From the NCBI GenBank assembly GCA_003987725.1, contig RXJH01000003.1, positions 557,524 through 621,523 of the forward strand: a stretch of 64,000 nt of DNA, read 5' to 3'. Origin of the DNA: Hyphomicrobium sp. (GTDB lineage: Bacteria > Pseudomonadota > Alphaproteobacteria > Rhizobiales > Hyphomicrobiaceae). Shown piece after piece: positions 25,613 through 34,732 of this stretch. Under the pieces are notes generated by a model. That model searched no databases. It was given only the letters and a program-made list of their open reading frames with translations, and had not been told where the DNA came from. The position numbers and the translations under genes were made by a program. Every line of letters starts with the position of its first letter. The stretch's first letter is position 1.

Positions 25613-26977
25613 CTACTCGGCAGCGACCATTTTCGTCGGCTGGTTGAGAAACGCTTCCATCGAGTCGTCGGCGGCTTTCATCCAGGGTGTGTGATGCACC
25701 GGCGCCACCGTTCCCGTTAGCACCGATTTGTGCGAACGGTCGCGATAGGTCAGGATGTCTTCCATCTTGTGATGTTCCCACTCCTTGAACATCTTCGCGA
25801 CGGTGTCGACGTCGAGGCGCGGATAGTCCGTCGGCGTGATGAGATCGCGGACATATTCCGTCTGGAAGTCGATCGCAGCGGTGGCGTCCGGGAGGGCTTC
25901 TTCCATCTCGGTCCACTTCTGGATGTCGGCGAACATGTCGGACTTCGACGGCAGCTTGATGCGTCCGAGCACGACGTCGCGCGCATACCACGCCTGGGCG
26001 TCGAACATATTGAACGTATAGAACTGATCCTGCATGCCGATGTACATCAGCTTCGGATTGTCGATCCAGAAGATGCCCTTGTAGAGGTTCGGCGGATAGA
26101 GCCGGTTGCGCGACTTGAGGCGCAGCGAGTCTTCCATGAAGGGATGGTGATGCAGGTATCCCGTGCACAGAATGATCGCGTCGACGTCCTTCTTTGTTCC
26201 ATCCTTGAAATAGGCCGTCTTGCCTTCGACGCGCTCGAGCAAGGGGACTTCGTCCATGCGGGCTGGCCATTTGAAGCCCATCGGCTTCGTGCGCCACGAG
26301 AACGTGACAGACTTGGCGCCATACTTGTAGCACTGAATGCCGATGTCTTCCGACGAGTAGCTCGAGCCGACGCAGAGGACGTCCTTGCCCGCGAACTCAT
26401 CAGCAGAGCGGAAGTCGTGCGAGTGCAGCGTGCGCCCAAGGAAGTGAGTGAGACCCGGGAATTCCGGAATGTTCGGCGTCGAGAAATGGCCGCTGCCGCA
26501 GAAGACGTAATCGAATTCCGAAGAAGTGAGCGTGTCGGCGACCAGATCCTTCACCGTGACGGTGAACTTTTGCGTCTCTTCGTTGAAGGTGACGCTGCGA
26601 ACCGTGGTGCTGAGCTTGATATAGTGCATGATGCCGCTGCGTTCGATGCGGCCCTTGATGTAGTCGTGCAGTACGGCCCGCGGCGGAAACGATGGTATCG
26701 GACGCCCGAAGTGCTCTTCGAACGAGTAGTCGGCGAACTCTAGACATTCCTTCGGTCCGTTCGACCAAAGATAGCGATACATGCTCGCGTGAACCGGCTC
26801 GCCGAACTCATCAGTGCCCGTGCGCCACGTGTAGTTCCAGATGCCCCCGCAATCCTTCTGCCGCTCGTAGCAGACCATTTCGGGAATATCCGCTCCCTTG
26901 CGCCGTGCACTTTCGAACGCGCGCAAAACTGCCATGCCGCTGGGACCGGCGCCGATAATAGCTATTCTCTCTGCCAT
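25613..26977 (-). CDS. tmm: Trimethylamine monooxygenase (flavin monooxygenase family)
   Basis: A 454-residue class B flavin monooxygenase. It has the FAD motif IIGAGPSGMAV (GxGxxG at residues 9-14), the FMO fingerprint region FCGSGHFSTPN, and a second nucleotide site CVGSSYSSEDIG for NADPH. Length and the CSGHFSTPN-like variant match bacterial Tmm. It oxidises trimethylamine to TMAO with NADPH and oxygen in the cytoplasm. Downstream tdm consumes TMAO and upstream dmm genes handle the next demethylation, which makes the assignment firm compared with generic FMOs acting on indole or other amines. Confidence 0.94.
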   Translation of the reverse strand: MAERIAIIGAGPSGMAVLRAFESARRKGADIPEMVCYERQKDCGGIWNYTWRTGTDEFGEPVHASMYRYLWSNGPKECLEFADYSFEEHFGRPIPSFPPRAVLHDYIKGRIERSGIMHYIKLSTTVRSVTFNEETQKFTVTVKDLVADTLTSSEFDYVFCGSGHFSTPNIPEFPGLTHFLGRTLHSHDFRSADEFAGKDVLCVGSSYSSEDIGIQCYKYGAKSVTFSWRTKPMGFKWPARMDEVPLLERVEGKTAYFKDGTKKDVDAIILCTGYLHHHPFMEDSLRLKSRNRLYPPNLYKGIFWIDNPKLMYIGMQDQFYTFNMFDAQAWYARDVVLGRIKLPSKSDMFADIQKWTEMEEALPDATAAIDFQTEYVRDLITPTDYPRLDVDTVAKMFKEWEHHKMEDILTYRDRSHKSVLTGTVAPVHHTPWMKAADDSMEAFLNQPTKMVAAE

Positions 26978-27035
26978 ATTGTGTCCTTCCGAAAAATCTA
27001 TTCGCTAGGATTGTCTGTTTGCGTAGGTACGTGGA

Positions 27036-28163
27036 TTAGGCTTTGTCGCGCGGATGCGTGCGGAGGCGGAGAGGGTCGTAAAACGGCATCCGCACCACAG
27101 TCGCCGGCCAGTCGCCGTCGTCATGAACAACGAGTTCCGTGCCGAGCTTTGTGTAAGCGGGTTCGATCTGCGCCATCGCCAGCGATTTCATCAGATGCTT
27201 GCTGTACGTCGTGCTGGTGACGACCCCGACCTGCTTGCCATTGGCCGTGATCTTGGCGCCGGGCGCAATCGCTTTCGTATGGTCGACCTCGAGGCCGGCA
27301 ACGAGGGTGCGCTCCTTGCCCTTTTTCTCGACGAGCGCTTTCTTGCCGATGAAATCCGGCTTTGAGAGATCGACGGTCCAATCGGCCTTCACTTCCCAAG
27401 GCGTCGTATCTTCGTTCGTCATCTCACAGGGGAAGAACAGCAAGCCGCCTTCGACGCGCACGATGTCGAGGCATGCCCACGACACAGGAATGAGGCCTTT
27501 GTCCTTGCCCGCTGCCAGGATGGAATCCCACATCTTGTGAGCATCCTTGGCGGCGCAGAAAACTTCATATCCAAGCTCGGCCGAATACCCGCCGCGAGCC
27601 AGACGCACGGGCGTACCGAATAGCGTCGAGGTTCCGTGCTTGAAGTAGCCGAGCCCGGCAAGGTCCATCGGCGTGTGCGGCGCGAGGATTTCGAGCGAAA
27701 GCGGCCCTTGCAAAGCGAGAACGTGCACATCGTCATCGCGCTCGACCTTGACGTCGTACTTCGGCGCGAGCGCGCGGATCGCCTCTTCGACCGTTCCTGC
27801 ACCGTGCGAGAGGCGGTACTCGGTCGGGCTGTCCACGTAGATGAGAACGTCGTCGATCAGCCCGCCGTTTTCATTGACGATATTGGAAATGTGCGAGTCG
27901 CCCGGCTTGGCTTTGGAGATGTCGGACGTCAGCACATAATTGAGCAGCTTCGTCGCGTCGGGACCCGACACGTTCAAGAGCTGCAACGAAGAAACGTCAA
28001 AAAGGCCCGCCCGGCAACGAACGGCTTCGACTTCCACGTAGGGGTCGGTCGCATACGTTTGCGGAAGCGGCATGTTGTTCCACGACACGGAGTCCAAATC
28101 GCCGCCGTTCGCCCGGTGGCGATCGTTGAGAATGGACTGGCGTGGCAAATGGGCTAGGGACAT
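27036..28163 (-). CDS. dmmD: GcvT-like aminomethyltransferase of dimethylamine use (DmmD type)
   Basis: A 375-residue T-protein family member: GLFDVSSLQLLNVSGPDATKLLNYV at the N-terminal part, RLARGGYSAELGYEVFCAAKDA in the folate-binding centre and KPDFIGKKALVEKKGKERT in the C-terminal part. Unlike true glycine-cleavage GcvT, it has no gcvH/gcvP neighbours and lies between the dimethylamine monooxygenase genes and tmm. In Ruegeria an accessory gene, dmmD, is needed for growth on methylamines; I assign this symbol from family and context, not with certainty. It probably catches formaldehyde as methylene-tetrahydrofolate. The ATG at 28163 follows AAGAGGTAG; the longer frame is not used. Confidence 0.8.
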   Translation of the reverse strand: MSLAHLPRQSILNDRHRANGGDLDSVSWNNMPLPQTYATDPYVEVEAVRCRAGLFDVSSLQLLNVSGPDATKLLNYVLTSDISKAKPGDSHISNIVNENGGLIDDVLIYVDSPTEYRLSHGAGTVEEAIRALAPKYDVKVERDDDVHVLALQGPLSLEILAPHTPMDLAGLGYFKHGTSTLFGTPVRLARGGYSAELGYEVFCAAKDAHKMWDSILAAGKDKGLIPVSWACLDIVRVEGGLLFFPCEMTNEDTTPWEVKADWTVDLSKPDFIGKKALVEKKGKERTLVAGLEVDHTKAIAPGAKITANGKQVGVVTSTTYSKHLMKSLAMAQIEPAYTKLGTELVVHDDGDWPATVVRMPFYDPLRLRTHPRDKA

Positions 28164-28227
28164 AAGAACTACCTCTTGTTTGTTTTTTGATGGGTTATGG
28201 GGTGGATTTTGTTGTTGAAGGGATCGC

Positions 28228-29268
28228 TTAGTCCGGACCTCCGCCAGGCGAGGTCGGGGCGCCGTCGTCGTATTTCGAAAGGTATGCAATTGCCATTTCG
28301 CGATACCGGCTGAGGCCTTTGTATTCGATGAGTTCCGGCGGCAACGAGCGCAGCACACGCGGCAGGCGCCGGCCCCATTTCGGCATGGTAACGATCTGTT
28401 CGAGGCTCATCAGATAGCCGCGAATGGAGAACAGGATCGCGTTCGACCGCGGCAGCCTGAAGAGCCCCTGCATCTCGACGCGAAGGTGCACCTTCTTGCC
28501 GACGTTCTCCGGCGTCACCGTCATCCGGTCACTGCCCCACTTGTGGAAATTTTCCGGACTCGTATCGAGGCGCGGATTGATCGTCATTGTCCAGTTCAAG
28601 CGGCGAACCGGTTTGCCGACCTGCAGATTGAGAAGGAATTTCAGCGCCCGCTCGAACACGCCAGCCTCATGCGCCAGCGGCACCGGACCATGCCATTCGA
28701 AGAAGTTCATGCCGACATCGAAATCGAGCGACCAGTCGGCCTGCGAAGTAATAATGCCCGCATCCATCCAGAGCTGGTTATCGCGCTGGTCTTGGATCGA
28801 GAAGTCGCCTTGGACCTGACGTCCGATGTATTCCATCGGCTCAAACGGCAGCGTGCTCGCATCGAGGAACGTGAACTTCTGGTCGATGCCGAGCGGACGA
28901 TTGATCCAATGCCACGCGGCGCCGTCGCGGTGCAGCGTGAAATGCTCGGGGTAATCGCGCGCGAGCGACGTCATGACGAGCTCGAGCATGTCCCACTGCG
29001 CCGTCATCATGTGTGGCAGCGCCTGGCATCTGAGCGGATCGGCTTCGAGAACGAGAGCGCGATCACGCATCTCGGAGACGTAGTGCTCGTCGATATCGAA
29101 GGGGAATTCGAAGGGCGATCCTTTCGGGCCCGGCGTATGCGGTTCGATATTTACCGAATACCGGTATTGATCCTCGATGAAAGGAAACGGAAACCGCCGA
29201 ATATTCTGAGGGCTGTTTGTGTACGTGAAATCGTCTCGGAAAGTTTCGTCTTTGAATGTCAGTCCCAT
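28228..29268 (-). CDS. dmmC: Dimethylamine monooxygenase haem subunit (DUF3445, oxidative N-demethylase)
   Basis: The 346-residue protein belongs to the haem-dependent oxidative N-demethylase family (DUF3445). Diagnostic stretches include EHYVSEMRDRALVLEADP, LVMTSLARDYPEHFTL, MEYIGRQVQGDFSIQDQRD and VGMNFFEWHGPVPLAHEAGVFERA. It is the catalytic part of a complex that converts dimethylamine to monomethylamine and formaldehyde using NADPH and oxygen. It is followed by the GcvT-like gene and preceded by the reductase gene (37-base gap), so all parts of the complex are adjacent. The subunit letter follows gene order and may differ from published naming. Confidence 0.88.
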   Translation of the reverse strand: MGLTFKDETFRDDFTYTNSPQNIRRFPFPFIEDQYRYSVNIEPHTPGPKGSPFEFPFDIDEHYVSEMRDRALVLEADPLRCQALPHMMTAQWDMLELVMTSLARDYPEHFTLHRDGAAWHWINRPLGIDQKFTFLDASTLPFEPMEYIGRQVQGDFSIQDQRDNQLWMDAGIITSQADWSLDFDVGMNFFEWHGPVPLAHEAGVFERALKFLLNLQVGKPVRRLNWTMTINPRLDTSPENFHKWGSDRMTVTPENVGKKVHLRVEMQGLFRLPRSNAILFSIRGYLMSLEQIVTMPKWGRRLPRVLRSLPPELIEYKGLSRYREMAIAYLSKYDDGAPTSPGGGPD

Positions 29269-29305
29269 ACTGGGGCCTCCCGGGAAGTATTTTTGAAATT
29301 GCGCT

Positions 29306-30268
29306 TCAGAGATCGAGCGTGATTGATCCGGTCGGAATGCGAGACATGCAGATCATGATCTTCTTGCCGCTGACCTTCTCCGGCTCAGTCAGGTAATGAT
29401 CGTTGTGCTCGATGAAGCCGTCGCAGGAGAGAACCTCGGTCTGGCATTGGCCACAGGCTCCGCCACGACAGAGAAACGGTGCGTCGACGCCATTCTCTTC
29501 GAGCGCTTCGAGAATGCTCTGGTGGCCGCTCACGACGATTTCGCGACCCGAACGGGCGAGCTTGACGACGAACGGCTTACCCGGGGGCGGAGCACTGAAC
29601 TGTTCGGAGTGCACGTTTTCGTCCGGCCAACCGAGCAGCCGAGCTGTTTGCAAAGCCCAATCGATCATTGGCTTCGGCCCGCAGACGTACATATGCGTGC
29701 CAAGACGCTGGCTGCTCAATACGGTCTCGAGTGGGATCAGTTGGCCCTGATCCTGGCGATAGACGTTGACGCGCGAACCGTAACGCGACTGCAGATATTT
29801 GCAGTAAGCCCCGTCTTCGAGCGAACGAACGCCGTAGTGAAGCTCGAAATCCGCGTGGAGCCCGTCAAGCTCGTTCATCATCGCCATGAAGGGCGTGATG
29901 CCGATGCCGCCTGCGACGAACACATGTTTCTTCGCAAGCTTGGCCGGAGGAAAGAGATTGAGCGGCTGCCCGATCTCGAGTTCCGAACCGACTTTGACGT
30001 TCTCGTGCATGAACCTCGAGCCGCCGCGTGATGGATCGACGTTCAAGACGCTGATCTGGTAGCTCGACGTATCCGTAGGCGAACCCATGAGCGAGTAGGG
30101 ATTGCGCATCAGTCGGTCGCCGGAGTGCATGACGACCGCTATGTGCGAGCCGCCCGAAAACTCGGAGAGCGGAGCATTGTCGATATCGACGAACCGGAAG
30201 CGCTTGATGCGGGCTGCCACCGGCTCAACCTCGACGACACGAACGCGTCGGAGAATATTTCCGCTCAT
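29306..30268 (-). CDS. dmmB: Dimethylamine monooxygenase reductase subunit (FMN/2Fe-2S)
   Basis: A 320-residue phthalate-dioxygenase-reductase/VanB-type protein. It has the flavin-binding RNPYSLMG (about residues 58-65), the NAD(P)-binding FVAGGIGITPFMAMMNEL, and a C-terminal plant-type 2Fe-2S domain with CRGGACGQC plus a further cysteine in EVLSCDG. It carries electrons from NAD(P)H to the haem subunit encoded next. The ATG at 30268 overlaps the stop of the upstream small subunit gene (ATGA), so the frame extending to 30445 is rejected. Symbol letter is tentative. Confidence 0.88.
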   Translation of the reverse strand: MSGNILRRVRVVEVEPVAARIKRFRFVDIDNAPLSEFSGGSHIAVVMHSGDRLMRNPYSLMGSPTDTSSYQISVLNVDPSRGGSRFMHENVKVGSELEIGQPLNLFPPAKLAKKHVFVAGGIGITPFMAMMNELDGLHADFELHYGVRSLEDGAYCKYLQSRYGSRVNVYRQDQGQLIPLETVLSSQRLGTHMYVCGPKPMIDWALQTARLLGWPDENVHSEQFSAPPPGKPFVVKLARSGREIVVSGHQSILEALEENGVDAPFLCRGGACGQCQTEVLSCDGFIEHNDHYLTEPEKVSGKKIMICMSRIPTGSITLDL

Positions 30269-30867
30269 TGGTACAAAGCCTCCGTCGGAGGAATATCGCC
30301 TGGAATTTCCGCATCGATGCACACGCCCTGGAATGCGGCGAGGCGGCGGGAATAATGATCTCTCACCAGCAAGGTGATGCCGCAATGAGTGCACTTCACC
30401 GGGTTCGTCGTAACGTTCTCGATGAAGGTCTTGCAGTGGACGCATTGCACGCGGCGCATCAGCGTGCCGCGATGTTCGGTTCGGATCGACAGATGATCGA
30501 TCGAGAAATCGCCGCCGGCCTGCACGACGAAGCCGATGAGAGTTTCGGAGCCCGCCGCATAAAGGCGCAAACCCATGGGCGCTCCATCAAGCAGCTGCCG
30601 CAGACGCGCGATGCCGTCCGCGAGGGTTGCGTGGAATTCGATGGTCGCTGGCGCAAGCTCGCGAGCGATCGCTTGCCGGTCTTTGTCCGCAAGAGCGTCG
30701 GCGAGAATGACGGTCGTGCGTTTCGCGAAGTTTTCGTCGCCACGCGAAAGCAGTTCGGCGACCGCGTCCGCCCCGGCCTTGTCCGAAACGACGATGTTGC
30801 TGCGCGCATTGAGATCCGGGGTGAGACCCGGATAGATGGGCCGGCTTTTGATCGTGCTTAGTGTCAT
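30265..30867 (-). CDS. dmmA: Dimethylamine monooxygenase subunit DmmA-like, with C-terminal zinc ribbon
   Basis: The 200-residue product has an alpha/beta N-terminal part (about 1-130) and a C-terminal CVHCKTF...CTHCGITL ribbon with two C-x-x-C pairs, probably binding zinc or iron, followed by LLVRDHYSRRLAAFQGV. This layout fits the DmmA subunit family found with the reductase and haem subunits. The start ATG at 30867 has GGGAGC upstream; longer frames to 30960 are less likely. It overlaps the reductase gene by four bases. Its exact role in the complex is not evident from sequence. Confidence 0.83.
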   Translation of the reverse strand: MTLSTIKSRPIYPGLTPDLNARSNIVVSDKAGADAVAELLSRGDENFAKRTTVILADALADKDRQAIARELAPATIEFHATLADGIARLRQLLDGAPMGLRLYAAGSETLIGFVVQAGGDFSIDHLSIRTEHRGTLMRRVQCVHCKTFIENVTTNPVKCTHCGITLLVRDHYSRRLAAFQGVCIDAEIPGDIPPTEALYQ

Positions 30868-30965
30868 CAAGTGCTCCCTGTTCCCGTCGAAGCCACGTGG
30901 GGCCTGCGGAAAGTGATCAGAGCAGACCGGAGCGGCGGAGGAAACCGCCCCGGCCCACATTTTCT

Positions 30966-32759
30966 TTAGGCAGGTAGCTGGAAGAACCAGTTCGAGACGA
31001 GGACGACGACCAGACCGGCGGCGAGCACGAGATAAGGCAGCGCCCCGGCTTTTCGCTTCTTGAGATCGGCCTGGGTGAGCCCCAGATCCTCCAGCATATG
31101 GGCAGGGAAGACGCCCTTATCCTGGACGTAGTGCCGGTAGCAGAACACCGGAATGATCAGCGACGCGGTGAAGAGCCCGGCCCACAGGGCAACAGGGTTC
31201 CACACCTTCGCACCCGCACCCATGAAGACGGCATTGACGAAGGCGAACATCGCACCGAGAGCGAGCACGAACGTCGGTGCGCGCCACGGACGAGGAACGT
31301 CTGCGTTGTCTACGCGGTGGATCCAACCCGAATTGAGGTTGAGGAAGTTGAAGATGATGTAACCGCAGTTGGAAACCGCGAGGATGAAGAAGAAGCTCGT
31401 GGCGTCCGCACAGGCGATCGCGAGGACCGCAAGATTGATCACGAGATCAGTCCACATCGCGCGCGTCGGTGCGCCATGTTCGTTGACGTGGCTGAGGTAG
31501 CGCGGCAGCCAGCCGTCGCGCGAACCCTGGTAAAGTGTGCGCGACGAACCGGCCATCGCGGTCATCAGGCAGAGCATGAGCGCCAGGATCATCAGCATGA
31601 CGAGCAGGCTCGTGAGCAGTCCGCCGTGGCCGACCATGTTGGCCATGGCCGCAGCGACGCCGGAGCCATCGACGATCGACGGCTCGAGCATGCCTTCAAG
31701 ACCCAAAACCCCTTGGAAGGTGAAGGGTACGAGCGTGAAGAGCACGAGGCAAAGCAGACCCGAGTAGAAGATCGCCTTGAACGTATCCCGGCCCGGATCG
31801 CGGAATTCGCTCGTGTAGCAAACCGCTGTTTCAAAGCCGTACGTGGACCACGCGGCGATGAACATGGCGCCGAGAACGAGCGTCCAGCCGGCGATGTCCC
31901 AATGGCCCATTTCCGGCGCGTAAGCGACCTTCAGCGGTTCGAGGGGCGTGAAGTTCGACCAGTTGATTTGACCCGTGAGGATGGGCACCACGCCGACGAT
32001 CAACATCGGTATGATCACTGCGAGGCCGATATATTTCTGCACGCTCGCGGTACCGAGAATGCCCCGGTGCTGGATGGCGAACGTAATCAGCATCAGCACC
32101 GCGCCGATGAAGAACGCGGCGTTGAACGAGAACGACACCGGTCCGAGCGTGCCATGGAAAAGTGACCAGTTGCGAACTTCGGGCGTCAGCGCGGCAATGG
32201 CGTCCGACGAAAGCAGAGCTGCCACGGCATCGGTCGCCGCTTTGCCGTGGTTAGCCGCAAGCCACTCGGCGACACGAGGCGAATCCAGCGGGATCGAGTT
32301 GGCATGCGCGCCGATCCAGGCCGCGACTTGCGGTGCATCCGCGGGCGGGATCGCTGCGAGCGAATTGAGGATATAAGCCGCCGCGATCGAACATCCGAGC
32401 GAGAGCACCGGCGACCAGGCAAACCAATTGCACCAGACCGACAAGGGCGCGATCAGCTTCGAATATCTGACCCAAGCCGCCGCGCCGTAGACCGACGCGC
32501 CGCCGGATTTATTGGGGAAGAGGCCGGCAATTTCCGCGTAGGTGAAGGACTGGATGAAGCCCATGATCATCGATGCGAACCAGACGAGAAAGGCAACCTT
32601 TCCCGCGACGCCCGCGATTCCGCCGATCGAAAATAAGACGAGAGCAGGGACGCCACTCGCGACCCAAAATGCTCCCCTCCAGTCGATCGCTCGTACGAGT
32701 TGACCGGACGGAGCGTTAAGCTCGCCGCCCGCAGATAGCGTTCCAGTTTCTATGGCCAT
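30966..32759 (-). CDS. APC-type permease, first gene of the methylated-amine operon
   Basis: The 597-residue protein has about 12 membrane segments typical of amino acid/polyamine/organocation carriers, with an insertion of about 90 residues after the fourth helix (GAHANSIPLDSPRVAEW region) that makes it longer than most. The YAEIAGLFPNKSGGASVYGA segment is the family helix-1/2 region signature. It lies 98 bases upstream of dmmA on the same strand and is the promoter-proximal gene of the TMA/DMA operon. Uptake of a methylated amine, TMAO or a related cation is therefore likely but inferred. Confidence 0.83.
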   Translation of the reverse strand: MAIETGTLSAGGELNAPSGQLVRAIDWRGAFWVASGVPALVLFSIGGIAGVAGKVAFLVWFASMIMGFIQSFTYAEIAGLFPNKSGGASVYGAAAWVRYSKLIAPLSVWCNWFAWSPVLSLGCSIAAAYILNSLAAIPPADAPQVAAWIGAHANSIPLDSPRVAEWLAANHGKAATDAVAALLSSDAIAALTPEVRNWSLFHGTLGPVSFSFNAAFFIGAVLMLITFAIQHRGILGTASVQKYIGLAVIIPMLIVGVVPILTGQINWSNFTPLEPLKVAYAPEMGHWDIAGWTLVLGAMFIAAWSTYGFETAVCYTSEFRDPGRDTFKAIFYSGLLCLVLFTLVPFTFQGVLGLEGMLEPSIVDGSGVAAAMANMVGHGGLLTSLLVMLMILALMLCLMTAMAGSSRTLYQGSRDGWLPRYLSHVNEHGAPTRAMWTDLVINLAVLAIACADATSFFFILAVSNCGYIIFNFLNLNSGWIHRVDNADVPRPWRAPTFVLALGAMFAFVNAVFMGAGAKVWNPVALWAGLFTASLIIPVFCYRHYVQDKGVFPAHMLEDLGLTQADLKKRKAGALPYLVLAAGLVVVLVSNWFFQLPA

Positions 32760-33191
32760 GATCGCTCCGACGAAGCTTGTTTATTGATTAATTTGTGCAG
32801 TGATTGATCCCCAGATTGGTCCAGCGAGCGTCGCAATCGCATGGCCCAAAAGAACACGTCCCCCGTCGGCAGCGGCGTTGACGAGATGCAAGTCGATGAT
32901 TTCGCGACAGAAACCAATTTGAACCAGAAATTACCGCAATTGATCCGACGGGGCCATGTTATGGAACGTCGAATTACCTGCAAGCCAAAAAAATCACCAA
33001 AAGGAAACGCTTTTGACCGTTTCGCAGGCACAAAAACCAGATTTCATCGGTATTTAGGGCGGTTAGACACTATATCGCAGTTGCGAACCTACTTTGGGTA
33101 ATATTGGTCGAATTCGGTTGCATTCTGTCGGGGAAAAGCGAATTCTGTTTGTTATTAGGGGGATCGGTAAATCTCTTCCGAAATTGAAATT
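32760..33191. promoter_or_regulatory. Divergent control region of the methylated-amine operon
   Basis: These 432 bases separate the permease gene (minus) from an unknown gene plus a GntR regulator gene (plus) and are more AT-rich than the surrounding genes. A dyad CAAAAG-GAAACG-CTTTTG spans 32998-33015 and is a candidate operator. I see no clear sigma-54 site and no match to a simple TGGTnnnACCA GntR operator. No coding frame with convincing content is present. Confidence 0.5.
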
Positions 33192-33947
33192 ATGCGCGTG
33201 CCTGTGGACCAAATCGAAAATTGGACGCAACAAACCGTCAGTGCTTTCCTGACGTTGGGGCGTGCAGAGATCATTTCCGCCGCGCGCTCGTGGCTTCGGG
33301 CGGAAGCGACGTTCGAGGGCGCGACGATTCCCGTGCCGGTCATCGCTGCAAGCCGTTCGAACGCCGGCATTGCGCACCTCATCCTCGAGAACACCAGCGA
33401 AGCGGACGTTGCATTTCGCGAAGCCGAGGAGCATTGGCGGCAAGCGATCGAGAGCGTCGCGACGCTCGACGTGCCATTGACGGGCACGAGTTCATTTCAC
33501 TTCCGGCTCGCGGCAAAGGTTCCGCATGCGCTGATGGAAGCGCGCCGGCAGCGCTATCGTCACCTCACCGAAGGCGCGCGCGCGATCACGCGTTTCAACC
33601 ATCTCTTTGTCGATGGTGCCAATCTGACGTCTGGATTGATCGCCAATCGGACGAGCGAGCTGGCATCGATCTTGAGCGAAATCCTCGGTCCGGGCTCAGC
33701 AGAGGTCTGCCTGCTCACGATGACTGGTGCATCGCTGCACGACGCTGCGACCTTCTCCCCTTACGGCCGAAAGAGTGCCGAATTCGCTCACAGTCCTCCC
33801 GCGCTCGCTAACGGTCTCTCCTCAGATCGCGCGATTTTGGAAGCCGCCGTCGCGCTCACCGCCTTGCTTGGACTTCCGGCATTTCTCGCGATCGAGCATC
33901 AGCGGAAAGCCGCCGAAACCCATTCCCAGTGCCCGAACCTCACATGA
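33192..33947 (+). CDS. Uncharacterised protein upstream of a GntR regulator
   Basis: A 251-residue, mostly helical soluble protein that I do not recognise. Residues 1-90 form amphipathic helices (VDQIENWTQQTVSAFLTLGRAE, FREAEEHWRQAIESVATL), followed by TGTSSFHFRLAAKVPHALMEARRQRYRHL, and a C-terminal hydrophobic helix (AILEAAVALTALLGLPAFLA). No signal peptide, membrane anchor or known active-site motif is visible. It ends 14 bases before the GntR-family gene, so the two are probably one transcript, divergent from the methylated-amine operon. Haem or ligand sensing is possible, but nothing in the sequence shows it. The start has no strong ribosome binding site. Confidence 0.6.
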   Translation: MRVPVDQIENWTQQTVSAFLTLGRAEIISAARSWLRAEATFEGATIPVPVIAASRSNAGIAHLILENTSEADVAFREAEEHWRQAIESVATLDVPLTGTSSFHFRLAAKVPHALMEARRQRYRHLTEGARAITRFNHLFVDGANLTSGLIANRTSELASILSEILGPGSAEVCLLTMTGASLHDAATFSPYGRKSAEFAHSPPALANGLSSDRAILEAAVALTALLGLPAFLAIEHQRKAAETHSQCPNLT

Positions 33948-33961
33948 GCCTGAGCTGAAAC

Positions 33962-34732
33962 ATGTCTGAAAGCCACGAACTCGAAGCCCCGCCTTGGATC
34001 GACGACTTGACGCGGCATCCGCTCGTCACGCCGCGCGTGAAGGAGATCGCGACGAGTCTTTTTGCCCGCTTTGCTTCGGGAGAATATCAGTTCGGTACGC
34101 GAATTCCGGCCGAGCGGGATTTGGCCGATGCCTTCGGTGATAGCCGTGCAACGATACGCCAGGCACTCGAATTCTTGGCGACATACGGCATCGTTGCGCG
34201 CCGTCCGGGAAGCGGAACCTTCGTTTCATATCAAAGAAAACGTTCGCCTCAGGAGGGTAGCAACGGACAGGCATCCTCGTTCGTCGATGTCGATCAACTC
34301 GCCGAGACGGCGTCACCGTTTGCGATGAACATCGCGAGTTCTATTCTGGCGCCCGAGATGACGCGCCTCGCAACGATCTACATGTCGTCGCGCGACATCG
34401 CCGATCTTCAAAGCCAGCTCGTTCGCCTGGAAGCGATCGTCACGGAAGCCGCGATGTTCGCGATATACGAACAAGAGTTCATGATGGCCATTGCCCGTGG
34501 TACGCACAACTCGCTGATCACCACGATGTACGCCATTCTGCACGAAGTGCGCAGCCATCCGCAGTGGGCCGCGGCGCGCCAGCAGGCGCTGACACCGGCG
34601 AAGATCAAGAGCATCCAGCTCATGTTCCGATCGCTCTACGACGCGATTGAACGGCGAAACGTCGAAACCGCCGTCGAGATCATCAAGATCTACGTCGCCA
34701 ACGCCCATGAAGACATGATTTACGAATCGTGA
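33962..34732 (+). CDS. GntR-family (FadR/FCD subgroup) transcriptional regulator
   Basis: A 256-residue regulator with an N-terminal winged helix at about residues 22-90 (FGTRIPAERDLADAFGDSRATIRQALEFLATYGIVARRPGSGTFV) and an all-helical FCD-like effector domain (about 115-250), where YEQEFMMAIARGTHNSLI is typical. FadR/FCD members usually bind small organic acids or amines. Its position divergent from the methylated-amine operon suggests it controls that operon. Its last 13 bases overlap the convergent binding-protein gene. Confidence 0.88.
   Translation: MSESHELEAPPWIDDLTRHPLVTPRVKEIATSLFARFASGEYQFGTRIPAERDLADAFGDSRATIRQALEFLATYGIVARRPGSGTFVSYQRKRSPQEGSNGQASSFVDVDQLAETASPFAMNIASSILAPEMTRLATIYMSSRDIADLQSQLVRLEAIVTEAAMFAIYEQEFMMAIARGTHNSLITTMYAILHEVRSHPQWAAARQQALTPAKIKSIQLMFRSLYDAIERRNVETAVEIIKIYVANAHEDMIYES

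Noticed and set aside
27036..28163. Glycine cleavage system T protein
   Set aside because: No gcvH or gcvP is adjacent, and the gene is embedded between dimethylamine monooxygenase and tmm genes; a methylamine-specific role is more likely.
33221..33811. Alternative 196-codon frame overlapping the unknown gene at 33192
   Set aside because: Arg/Ser-rich shadow composition; the 33192 frame has balanced composition and regular amphipathic helices and leads directly to the GntR gene.
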